Positions 47,135 to 56,353 of a stretch of DNA of 64,000 nt are shown piece by piece. Numbering within the stretch: position 1 is the stretch's first letter; the number at the start of each line of letters is the position of its first letter. A program made the position numbers and the translations under genes. This stretch comes from Psoroptes ovis (Eukaryota > Arthropoda > Arachnida > Sarcoptiformes > Psoroptidae), in contig PQWQ01000024.1 of assembly GCA_002943765.1 (NCBI GenBank), positions 436,501-500,500 of the forward strand, read 5' to 3'. The notes beneath the pieces were generated by a model, which made no database searches, had not been told where the DNA came from, and worked only from the letters and a program-made list of their open reading frames with translations.

Positions 47135-47217
47135 TTAGCTTGTCCGAAAAGTTCTGGCCGATTTTCATGAGCAACTCTATTCGATTAAGCCGAATGAACT
47201 TTTCGGACAACCTATTA
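47135..47217 (+). mobile_element. Fold-back element, copy 13 (type A)
   Basis: TTAGCTTGTCCGAAAAGTTC left, AACTTTTCGGACAACCTA right; interior GAGCAACTCTATTCGATTAA. Confidence 0.85.
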
Positions 47218-47307
47218 TATTTTGTAAAATTTCAAACGAACAAATAAATAAATTGACATTTTGCATGCACACCAAAAAATAAATAAATCAAAGCAACGAA
47301 TAAAAAA

Positions 47308-47388
47308 TTAGGTTGTCCGAAAAGTTTTAGCCGATTATCACCAGCAACTCTATTCGATTAAGCCGAATGAACTTTTCGGACAACTTAA
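47308..47388 (+). mobile_element. Fold-back element, copy 14 (type A)
   Basis: TTAGGTTGTCCGAAAAGTTT left, AACTTTTCGGACAACTTAA right; the interior is almost identical to copy 13, only 90 bp away. Confidence 0.88.
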
Positions 47389-47732
47389 TATTTTTTAAAA
47401 TTTTCGTGATTTGAAATTTCGAATCAAATCATTTGGACCCTGTGGAAACATTTGGCTGAAAACATTTGATTCTTAGCCCCGAATTCATTTGAAATTTGAT
47501 TTTTTTGGGCAAGAATTTTGGCCGAATTTTCATGTGGAAAAACGGAAGGAAGAAATTTTTCAAAAATTTTGACAATTTAATTCCCGGGAAAATTTCTCTT
47601 CAAAGAAAATTTGAAGAAATTTCAAATCAAATGTCCACGGATTGCCCCGATGCCCGGTCCATTCCCATTCACCCACATGCACACAGGCATTGCCGAATGA
47701 TAAATCATTGAAATTCGAAAATTTCAAATATA

Positions 47733-47893
47733 CAAGATTTCAAGTTTTAATTCAGAGTTTTGAAATTAATTTTCGTAGTTTTTGAATTCAATTTCGTAAT
47801 TTTACGGTTGAAAATTGCATTCAAAACTATGAAAATCAACTTGAAAACTACGAAAATTAATTTCAAAACTCCGAATTAAAACTTGAAACCTTG
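47733..47893. mobile_element. Palindromic TA element (family 2), copy b
   Basis: TA then CAAGATTTCAAGTTTTAATT at the left, and AATTAAAACTTGAAACCTTG then TA at the right. The interior is made of inverted TTCGTAGTTTT-like units, as in copy a. Confidence 0.82.
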
Positions 47894-48009
47894 TAGCTAT
47901 TCTTTGGGAGTAAAATTATTTGTAAATTGATTCTCGAATTACCCAAAAGAAAAAAAAAGTAATTTATTCGTCAGAAACGATTCATCAATTGGTAAAAAAT
48001 GGAAATTAA

Positions 48010-48092
48010 TTAGGTTGTCCGAAAAGTTATCGCCGATTTTTCCCTATTATTTTCTTACGATATAATCGGCAAAAACTTTACGGACAACCTAA
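48010..48092 (+). mobile_element. Fold-back element, copy 15 (type B)
   Basis: TTAGGTTGTCCGAAAAGTTA left, AACTTTACGGACAACCTAA right; interior TTACGATATAATCGGC. Confidence 0.85.
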
Positions 48093-48279
48093 ATAATTTT
48101 CGAATATTGAAAAATTTGAATTTCTCGAATTCGAAATTTGTAATTTGAAGCCTGTAGACCCAGCTAATACACCAGTACCTTAGTACAAATTGTAACAACA
48201 ACAGTGAAAACTAAAGAAATTCAAAATTTGAAATTCAAATTTTTCAAAAAAAAAAAAACCCAGAATCCCGAATCGTTCA

Positions 48280-48419
48280 TTCATTTCTTGGGAACCTTTC
48301 TTCGGATCCACATCGGGAGCCCTCATATATTCTATGAGAATATATTCGGCAATATATACGCCAATATCTCCAACTTGAATCAATGGAATATTCGAATTTT
48401 GATGTTTGATGATCATCAA
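48280..48419 (-). other. Coding-like fragment, unrecognised
   Basis: The minus frame reads VGDIGVYIAEYILIEYM, then APDVDPKKG. It is compositionally balanced and unlike the surrounding low-complexity sequence, but has no start, splice-defined ends or family match. It may be a fossil exon or part of an unresolved gene. The 48705-48860 stretch upstream on the same strand looks similar in quality. Confidence 0.25.
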
Positions 48420-48485
48420 TTATATATGGGTCCCCATCATCATATTTACTTCATTCGTTTACTTCATATTTATTTCACAGTCTAA

Positions 48486-48567
48486 TGGCTTTGTACGAAA
48501 AGTTCATTCGGCTTAATCGAATAGAGTTGCCGCATAAAAATCGGTCAGAACTTTTCGGACAACCTAG
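48486..48567 (-). mobile_element. Fold-back element, copy 16 (type A, inverted)
   Basis: TTTGTACGAAAAGTTCATTC left, AACTTTTCGGACAACCTA right. The GTTCATTCGGCTTAATCG interior shows reverse orientation. Confidence 0.85.
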
Positions 48568-48869
48568 AATATATTTCATTGAACTATATATATGATATGA
48601 ATATGATGATGATATGTATGATGTTGATGACAATTATTTTATCATCATCAAATCAAAATATTATTTTCATAATAAATTTCCCATTAAAAGTAAATGAAAT
48701 TCAAATCAACACACTGACTGATATATCTGGGAATAGCTCGAAATCGACGATTCTGTCCCGATTGCTCCGACCCTTTTCCAATGATCCATGCCTACAATAT
48801 GGCACCAGAATAATCAATGCGTCAAAGAAGAATTCCTTATCGTCTGTATCATGCCGTATCGTGTATATA

Positions 48870-48949
48870 TTGAGTTGTCCCATAAGTTCTTGCCGTTTTT
48901 CGAATGGAAAAAAATTTAAAAAACGGCAAGAACTTATGGGACAGCCTAA
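48870..48949. mobile_element. Fold-back element, copy 17 (CCCATAAG type)
   Basis: GAGTTGTCCCATAAGTTCTTG left and AAGAACTTATGGGACAGCC right. Both arms carry CCCATAAG instead of CCGAAAAG. This is the version most like the ends of full mariner elements as I recall them. Confidence 0.85.
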
Positions 48950-49352
48950 TATGTGACGATATATTCACATGAATGAAATGAGTGGCGAAAATCAACCATT
49001 CAACAACACGGCACACAACAATACGAAGCCTGCTAAGACATACTACGATCATGAATTGATTCGACGCCAAATACTCGAAGATATACTCGAAGAAGAATAA
49101 GTCTTCTGCGTGTATGATGCATGTATGTGTGGTATATGGTTTGTGGTATATGGCTTGTGGCATGGCATGTATGGAATATGGTGTGTGGTATATGGTATGT
49201 GTAGTGTTATATGTGTCAATGAAAAGTATTTACAATGAATGAATGAGTGAATGGAAGGCAAATAAGTTTTCGGTTAAGATACTAAATAACTGGAGCAAAT
49301 AAATAAAAGAAATGAAAATTCTTTGAATCAAAATCAAAATAAATAAAATGCA

Positions 49353-49439
49353 TTAAGCTGTTGTCCGAAAAGTTCATTCCGCTCAATCACGATAGAGTTG
49401 CTCATAAAAATCGGCCAAAACTTTTCGGACAACTCCTAA
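49353..49439 (-). mobile_element. Fold-back element, copy 18 (type A, inverted)
   Basis: GTTGTCCGAAAAGTTCATTCC left, AACTTTTCGGACAACTCCTAA right; interior GATAGAGTTGCTCATAAAAA. Confidence 0.85.
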
Positions 49440-50813
49440 TATTAATAAATGTATAAATACCGTCATTTAATATATAAGTGAACATATATATGAAATGTGT
49501 CATCAAAATTCACCACCATACATTCGAATTTACCATTGATACATTGCTATCATCATCATTGAAGAACCAGTGGTTGATTCACAGACTCTTCAAATTCAAA
49601 GAATTGAATTCAATTCTTTGAATTATATTCAAGCCTACATATATTCGCGAATATTTATTTACATGTTTCAATGTGTATATATCGTTCAATGTATATCTTA
49701 TTATAATAATTATTAAGTATCAAAAGGATTCATATAATCTCATAATATTAAACATTATTTCCATTAAATTCAAATGTTGCTGGTGACAAAAGTGTTGTTG
49801 ATAATTGTTTTTACTTTCTCACCTTGTGAATGATCATTATTAATTCTCACGTATACCGTGGATTTCCTTGATTATTTACTCCAACAATAATCTTCACGGG
49901 AAAAATGACCATGGAAAAGTGTTCAAGGTTTTTCATCGAAGATTCGAATTCGATTATAATAACCATTCGATAATGAACGATTCGCGATATCACCGAATCA
50001 ATTCAATTTCAATGTGTGTGTGTGTATGTATGTGCGTGTGTATGAGGGTATAGTCTTTGATTGTTTCTGTGATCTGTGATCGTACGAATCAATCGAGAAA
50101 TCATTTCAAATCGAATTCCAATCGAATTCCAATTCAAAGAAAAAATTCTTCATTAAATATCTCTGGTTGATAATGTTTATATCTTCATATTCTTAAAAAA
50201 ATCTTAAGAATGTGACAAAAATACAAGTAATTAATTTAAGAATATGTATTCTATATTCACCTTCAATAATCATTGACAAATATAAATAATAATAATAATT
50301 CAACTCATCATCATCATTCGAATACTGAAGATTATTGTTCTTCGAAATATATTCTATATGGCCAAATATATTTAGCAAATTAAATAAATGAATTAATAAA
50401 TAATCATCTTTGTAATTAATTAATTAATTAATTAAATCATCATCCAAATAATGAATGATAATCAGTCAAATCAATACTCTCGTACAATCAAATATCTTCA
50501 TCACAATAATCATTGTAACCATCGTAATCATCAATCATGGTGGTTTTGGTGGCTATGGTCTTGGTGGCTGCTATTTTGGACGAAATTGCCATCAATTTTC
50601 CATGATAATAAACATAAACATAATCATAGCCATCAAATCTATAGCCTTCATCATCATCATTGGTCGAAATCATGCACAATCAAATCATCGTTAACTTTGC
50701 TGAATGCCATAAAATTCGAAACCAATGGTCAGTATTGATCAATAATCTTTGAGTCATAATTAACTAATCATTCGTACCAACCCCAACCCAAACACACAGT
50801 ATTTACAACCCTC

Positions 50814-51571
50814 ATGATTATGATCATCATTTGTTTACCACCGATTGTCCATTGTGAAGAAGAATGTTTACGTAAGTATTCGATTGAATCGAATTCGAAT
50901 TTTTAGGTTGTCCGTAAAGTTTTAGCCGATTTTCATTGAGCAACTCTATTCGATTAAGCGGAATAAACTTTTCGGACAACTGTCTAATATTTTCAACTCT
51001 TTGTTTACCTTTAAAAATATTTTTTCAATTTTTTTCAAAAATCCCAAAAGGGTCCAAAGTATTGTGCTATGAATGTGAATCAATCAATAATCCTGATTGT
51101 AGTGATCCATTCAATATTAGTTATGATAAAAATATTATGAAAATGTGTGAAGGTTGTTGTGTGAAGATTGTATTGGACAAGAATACATGTAAGTCCTCAT
51201 TGATCATTGAAATTTTTCAAAATATTCACTGACTATAACCTCATCAAAAATCCTCAAATAAACTAAACGCAGCACAAAAAAACATTTGGAGAACATGCAC
51301 ATCGAATCTACAAATCAATCTATTCATGGTCGATCATGTTTGTATGGAAGAATCGAATGGACAAGGACACATGTGCTTTTGTGAAAGTGATGGCTGTAAT
51401 CATTCATTATCATCGATTAATTACAATTCGATTAATTATAAATTTGTATTATTTATATCAATATCATTTTTGCTGCTCGAAACAATTATTACAAGAACTT
51501 TATTATCAACGTCTTTATCATTTGTTTTGTTTTTTCTTCATTTACAGGGTTTTTCAAGTTTTAATTCATAG
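50814..51571 (+). CDS. Ly6/uPAR-fold secreted or GPI-anchored protein
   Basis: Small three-finger protein of the Ly6/quiver type. Exons 50814-50871, 51051-51188 and 51273-51571 join in frame to 164 residues. A hydrophobic signal peptide (MIMIIICLPPIVHC) is followed by the domain start SKVLCYECESINNPDCSDPF. Internal cysteines (CEGCC) come next, and the closing motif is CFCESDGCNHS. A hydrophobic tail (FVLFISISFLLLE onward) suggests a GPI-attachment signal. Such proteins in flies modulate ion channels and receptors; the partner here is unknown. The last eight codons and the TAG lie inside family-2 element c, so the native C-terminus has been replaced or extended by a transposon. An upstream in-frame exon ending at 50725 (before GTCAGT) could lengthen the N-terminus, so the start is uncertain. 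Fold-back copy 19 is in intron 1. Confidence 0.75.
50903..50987 (+). mobile_element. Fold-back element, copy 19 (type A)
   Basis: TTAGGTTGTCCGTAAAGTTT left, AACTTTTCGGACAACTGTCTAA right; interior GAGCAACTCTATTCGATTAA. In intron 1 of the Ly6 gene. Confidence 0.85.
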
Positions 51572-51666
51572 TTTTAAAATTGAATTTCGTAGTTTTTGAA
51601 TGTAATTTTCTATTGTATAATTACGAAATTTAATTTCAAAACTTTGAAATAAAACTTGAAAACCCT
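51545..51666. mobile_element. Palindromic TA element (family 2), copy c
   Basis: TA then CAGGGTTTTTCAAGTTTTAA at the left, and TTGAAAACCCTG then TA at the right (51667-51668). At 122 bp it is the shortest and cleanest copy. It starts inside the coding exon of the Ly6 gene. Confidence 0.85.
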
Positions 51667-52316
51667 GTATATATCATTCATTATTTTCGAAGCCCAAACA
51701 AAAAATATTTTACCATTATATCATGGTAAATATGTCGATAAATATACATACATAAATCAATATATATACAAATATGATTATTCCATTTATATCATTCATT
51801 TTTTTTCTACAATTATTTATCAATCAGATATTTATTATTGAATATTATTGATTATTATTATTACTCGTTGTTGTTGCCATACATTTATTAATCAATTAAT
51901 TGTGATAATTCGTCTCTTCTGTTTTTTTCCTATTTATTTCAATTCAAATTTTTCTTAAAAAACCAATCCAAATCAAATCCTTGATCATCATCCATAGATG
52001 CTTTCAATTCAAGCGTTTCGATTTTCAATAATAATGACGATCCAATTATTTAATAATTTTATTTTATAGAAAACATATATGTCCATTGATCCAATGATTC
52101 ATTGATTTATCATTAATTTATAAATATATTTCAGAAGATTATTATTATTATTTGTAAAATGAATGAACCAATAAATTGAATGTCAAATTGATTATTCGAA
52201 TTCAATTAATTCTCTTAGAATCTCGGTATATTCGAATTACTTGTTGATTATTGAGGCTAAAACCCTTGATCATTAAAGCTCAAGCCCTTGATTATTGAGG
52301 CTAAAACCCTTGATGA
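51572..52316. other. Convergent 3' region
   Basis: Holds the rest of family-2 element c, AT-rich 3' UTR sequence of the Ly6 gene, and a tandem repeat next to the stop of the following minus-strand gene. Confidence 0.4.
52246..52314. repeat. Three-unit imperfect tandem repeat
   Basis: The unit of about 22 bp, TATTGAGGCTAAAACCCTTG plus AT, occurs at 52249 and 52293, with a diverged copy (CATTAAAGCTCAAGCCCTTG) between them. It abuts the stop codon of the gene at 52317. Confidence 0.75.
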
Positions 52317-52954
52317 TTATTGAAGATTGTTCAAGAATTTTTCAATTGCATCGAACAAACTTGTCGGTATTCCGATTCGTTTCGATTGATTTGTATGATT
52401 ATTGATGGTATTCGGGTCATGATTCAGCTGTAATTTCAATATCGATGATCGTAACGATGATTGTTCATGATTGTAATTGGTTTTAATTGTTTGTAATTTT
52501 CGTTTACTAAATAAGATCAGAATAATCGATTAACAATCAATCAAAATCGAATTCGAATCAAAACTTACAGTCTTCGATGATTACGACGGCGATGCTTCTT
52601 CAGAGCGACCAACGTTGGCTGCTGCTGAAGCTGCTGGGATGGTAAATATGGCTGCTTCGGCTGCATCGTCAATGTATTCATCGATAATGATACGGAATCA
52701 TCTGGTTCGGTGGCGGTGGATTTTTTCGATTTGATCGCAGTGGTGAAAAAATGTTCATAATTCGCTTTCTTTACAATTAAATCAGCTGATTTAAGGATTG
52801 ACGGTATTCGTTTTCGTTCGATAATTTGATGATGGTCATTGTGGTGGCTTTCAGGATGATCATTATGATGCTGTTGGCGTTGATTACGATGTTTCTCGTC
52901 GGGTAAATCAAGATTTTTATTGAGTTTCCATGTTTTAAACTGGTTATTATTCAT
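52317..52954 (-). CDS. Unrecognised Asn/His/Gln-rich basic protein
   Basis: Two exons, 52569-52954 and 52317-52506, join in frame (donor GTAAGTTT, intron 62 nt) to 191 residues. No family is recognised. The only ordered-looking segments are RIPSILKSADLIVKKANYEH, followed by FFTTAIKSKK, and a C-terminal IGIPTSLFDAIEKFLNNLQ that may form an amphipathic helix. Between them are Gln-, His- and Arg-rich stretches (KKHRRRNHRRL). It lies 140 bp downstream of CWC27 on the same strand. Confidence 0.65.
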
Positions 52955-53094
52955 TTAAATTCGAAATTCGAATCATAATCGGAGACAATTCGTTGGAATA
53001 TTTTGGAGCCGAAATGGTTTTATATCGATTTAATCGATTGTTTACGTCGGGTTAATTGAATTAAATTAATTAATTCAAATCAAATTAACCCCAT

Positions 53095-54504
53095 TCATTC
53101 ATTACGTCGACGTTTATTAATCGGATTTCGAGGATCATAAATATCATACCAATCTTCTTCATTTCGTATGTTTGCATCACGTGCTAGCACGATTTCATCA
53201 TCACCAGTACAGCTCATACGATGCGTTAACCATGATTGTTTAGGGTTATCGTTTACTGAAGATGCTTGATCTGATCCATCATCGGCATTCACGGCATTCT
53301 TGGATCGTAATTGTTGTTGAAACCGCTTCAACAATTCTAAACATTGGCGCTCACGTTCTTCACCTTTTGATTTCGTTCGGGAATCTTTTCGAAATTTCTG
53401 CCGTTCAGTCTCATATTCATCGATTGTATCGTTTGTTTGGCTTGGTTCCACGGTATTTGAGCCGGCATTCGAATCTTTCTTCGTGATTGATTTCAATATT
53501 TGTTTTTTCAATTTACGAAATTCATTCTTAGCCTCTTCAATATCTTTAGCCTTTTTTTCCGATTTTGCTTTGTCGAAAAAATTGTCCATTACCAGCTCAT
53601 CATCTTCGTCTTCGATGACCTCAGGGTCTTTGGCTTCGGATGATTTCGCAAATTTAGCCCGAACCTTGGCTAAACTTTGACCTTCAAAATCATGCTCCTT
53701 GATTCGATTATCTTCATCACCCTCAGCAGCATCATTAGATGACAGCTCACTAGGGTCAATAACAGGTACTGAGCTTAGTTTATCATCATTTTTCAACAGG
53801 TCATGACTACTTTTACTTTTATGTTTAAATTCGTTCGATATTTTCATTATCTCCACTTCTTCTTGCTCAGCTTCATCACCGAATGATAGAAGGGTAAAAT
53901 TTTTATTACCTTTCAACCTTTCACGTGCATAATCTTCTTTAGTTTTCGACCTTTGTTTGGTTCGCTTTTCACGCGGTCGAATATCATCAAATGGATTATT
54001 CAATATTTCCACTGAACGAATTTTATGTGGATACAATGGCCGTTCATTTCGGTCACATTCACTTTCATTCAATCGAAGCATATTGAACAAGGTTTTACCG
54101 GAAATTTTCCCAAATATTGTATGTTTATTCTGTAATTCCGGCGTTGATTCAAGGGTGAAAAAGAATTGACTCCCGTTATCATCTTTTTCACCACCATTTG
54201 CCATAGCGACTAAACCACGCCGAACGAAACGTAAACGCGAATGGAATTCATCTTTGAATGGATGACCATATATTGATTCACCACCGAAACCGGTACCAGT
54301 AGGGTCGCCAGTTTGTACGATAAAATTTTTGACTAAACGATGAAAAATACAATTATCATAATAACCTTCCATGCAAAGTTGAATGAAATTTCTACAAGCC
54401 AATGGGGCTTCTTTTGACCATAATTCAATGTCTATATCGCCGACCGTTGTCTTTAACAATACTTTGCCATTGGTTGGTGGTTCTTGTATGTAAATATTGC
54501 TCAT
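53095..54504 (-). CDS. CWC27: Spliceosome-associated cyclophilin CWC27
   Basis: Cyclophilin-type protein of the activated spliceosome. Single exon of 469 residues, almost the same length as human CWC27 (472). It opens MSNIYIQEPPTNGKVLLKTT, and the cyclophilin fold runs to about residue 175: FIQLCMEGYYDNCIFHRLV, IVQTGDPTGTGFGGESIYG, GLVAMANGGEKDDNGSQFFF and NKHTIFGKISG. PHKIRSVEILNNPFDDIRPRE, FTLLSFGDEAE and SKSSHDLLK then follow in family order. The end is YDPRNPINKRRRNE. Many cyclophilin active-site positions are kept, but human CWC27 itself has little or no isomerase activity (recalled). It shares a 386 bp divergent promoter with spermine synthase. Confidence 0.95.
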   Translation of the reverse strand: MSNIYIQEPPTNGKVLLKTTVGDIDIELWSKEAPLACRNFIQLCMEGYYDNCIFHRLVKNFIVQTGDPTGTGFGGESIYGHPFKDEFHSRLRFVRRGLVAMANGGEKDDNGSQFFFTLESTPELQNKHTIFGKISGKTLFNMLRLNESECDRNERPLYPHKIRSVEILNNPFDDIRPREKRTKQRSKTKEDYARERLKGNKNFTLLSFGDEAEQEEVEIMKISNEFKHKSKSSHDLLKNDDKLSSVPVIDPSELSSNDAAEGDEDNRIKEHDFEGQSLAKVRAKFAKSSEAKDPEVIEDEDDELVMDNFFDKAKSEKKAKDIEEAKNEFRKLKKQILKSITKKDSNAGSNTVEPSQTNDTIDEYETERQKFRKDSRTKSKGEERERQCLELLKRFQQQLRSKNAVNADDGSDQASSVNDNPKQSWLTHRMSCTGDDEIVLARDANIRNEEDWYDIYDPRNPINKRRRNE

Positions 54505-54890
54505 TTTCAGCTGAATTTAATTTAAAAATAATCTTCAAAATTTAAATAAACAAAATTTCAAGGGTTTTCGTTGTTTTGATATTTTGTCACATTGTTTTGT
54601 TTAGAAAAAAATTTACCAACACAGCGCCATCTGTCGACAGAAATTCAAAACACAACCATTTTAGACTTTAATTTTTTTTTGAAAAAATAAAAAAAATAAA
54701 AATAGGTCACTTTTGTGATATATCACACACATTGATATTGAATTATATATATCACATCATTACTATCTTACTTTCAATAAGTAAATAAACATAAACATTC
54801 GAACAGATAAACTGCAGCAATCGAATCAAAGCATCAACAACAACAATCAATCATTGATTAACCCTTATTGCATCAATCACCGCCTGTAAA
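54505..54890. promoter_or_regulatory. Bidirectional promoter region (CWC27 / SMS)
   Basis: 386 bp between divergent starts. The ACAGCGCCATCTGTCGAC motif (54621-54638) is the inverse of the CAGATGGCGC core seen at 35880, and lies 117 bp upstream of the CWC27 start. No TATA box is evident near either start. Confidence 0.45.
54621..54638 (-). promoter_or_regulatory. CAGATGGCGC motif
   Basis: On the minus strand this reads GTCGACAGATGGCGCTGT. It shares GCGACAGATGGCGCTGT with the motif at 35880 apart from one base, a 16 of 17 match between two unlinked intergenic sites. Confidence 0.4.
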
Positions 54891-56197
54891 ATGTCATTGA
54901 AATCATTTTTATTCAGTTTCCGTATGTCCCAACGACCTTCGGACGCATTTTGGCAAAAATTTGATGCGATAATTCGCAGTGAATTAAGCGATTTGAATCA
55001 ATCTAATGTAATCGAATTGAATTCAAATGAATCCATTCGTTTGTATTATTCAAATGAACGACCAATTTCGCTGACTGTACGGTACTATGATGATGATGGT
55101 GGTGGTGGTGGTGGCGGCCAAGGTCCGAATAATAATGATGGAGGCCAAAGTCCGAATGATTGTGGCTGCAAACTGATATCAATCCATGGTGAAATGACCA
55201 AGAATTGTGGCCCTGTATTTTATTCAAATAATTTAATTGATAAATTAAAAGCTCGATTCAATGAATTGATGCAACAATTTGATGATAATCATTCGTTGGA
55301 CAGCAATCAAATGGATCGTATTGAAGCCGTTCCGATGTTAAAACGTAACAACCCGGTCCCACTATATTTCTTATCATCTGATGGACGTGTACTGGAATAT
55401 GATTTCGAACAAACATTGGTCAATGAAACGACATCATTTCAAAATATTAAAATTCTTCGATCACCAACCCTTGGTAATTGTTTGCTATTGGATGATATGC
55501 AAAATTTAGCCGAATCCGATTTGCCTTATACCCATGGCCTAATGAATTTTGGTAAAAATTCATATAAAGGTAAATGTTTGATTTGAATTCGTTGATTCTT
55601 GATTAATTCAATCAATAATCTTTCACAGACAAAGAAATACTCATACTTGGTGGTGGTGATGGCGCCTTGCTACATGAATTGCTCAAAGAATCACCGAAAT
55701 TCGTCACAATGATTGATATCGATGAAAAAGTAATGATTCATTGTCGCCGATATCTACGTGGTGCTTGTGGTGATACGCTGGATACGTTTGATGGCGCGAA
55801 TTATAAAATTATTGTCGGTGATTGTTTGGAGTATATGCGTCGATATATTGATGAAAAGCGTACATTCGATGTGGTATTCAATGATTTAACCGATATACCG
55901 ATCAGTATCGAACAGAATCGTGATTATATTATTGAAAATAATGATAAATTATGGTCATTCATTCGGGAAATTTTACAATTATCAATGAAAATCCTAAATA
56001 CAGATGGTCTTTACCTCAATCATGCCATAGGCATTAATTGTAAACAATCATTACAAGATTATGAATCATTACTCAATGAATTATCAACGAACAACGATGA
56101 TTCATACGTATTATCAATATCATCACATTCACGTTATGTACCATCATTCATGGAAGATTGGGTTTTCTATCAAATCCAAAAGCAGCAACAAAAATGA
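54891..56197 (+). CDS. SMS: Spermine synthase
   Basis: Aminopropyltransferase converting spermidine to spermine with decarboxylated S-adenosylmethionine. Exons 54891-55569 and 55629-56197 join in frame to 415 residues. The N-terminal half (AdoMetDC-like dimerisation region in this family) carries a Gly/Asn-rich insert. The catalytic half has LLDDMQNLAESDLPYTHGLM, then KEILILGGGDGALLHELLK (nucleotide-binding glycine motif) and VTMIDIDEKVMIHCRRYL. VVFNDLTDIPIS (catalytic Asp) and SHSRYVPSFMEDWVFYQI follow. The LAESD and NDLT motifs fit spermine rather than spermidine synthase. A second in-frame ATG at 54924 (MSQRPSD) could be the true start. Confidence 0.92.
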
Positions 56198-56353
56198 TTT
56201 TTGAAAAAATTTAAAAAATAAATTTTGAAATTTTTAGTTTTGAATCTAGCTCAATAGATGGCAGCATTTATTTTCGAATGACACGTGATTCTGTTTATGT
56301 TTTTTTTTTTTTTTTTTTGAAATTTAAAATTTAAAATAATCAAAATATTAAAG

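Larger units (their letters stand above)
46740..50813. other. Repeat island, no confirmed gene
   Basis: 4 kb carrying seven fold-back elements (copies 12-18), one family-2 palindrome (47733) and a TATGGTRTGTGG-type minisatellite (about 49130-49205). Some open stretches look coding but lack a complete gene: minus 48420-48280, minus 48860-48705 and plus 48964-49101. The right end (50451-50813) is probably the 5' region of the Ly6 gene. Confidence 0.5.

Noticed and set aside
46871..49439. CRISPR-like array of repeats with unique spacers
   Set aside because: The repeats are inverted-ended fold-back elements at irregular distances and in both orientations in eukaryotic DNA.
50451..50738. Trp/His-rich open frame upstream of the Ly6 gene as a separate protein
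   Set aside because: More likely 5' UTR or an upstream exon: it ends in a usable donor, and the downstream exon provides a normal signal peptide start. It is kept only as an alternative start.
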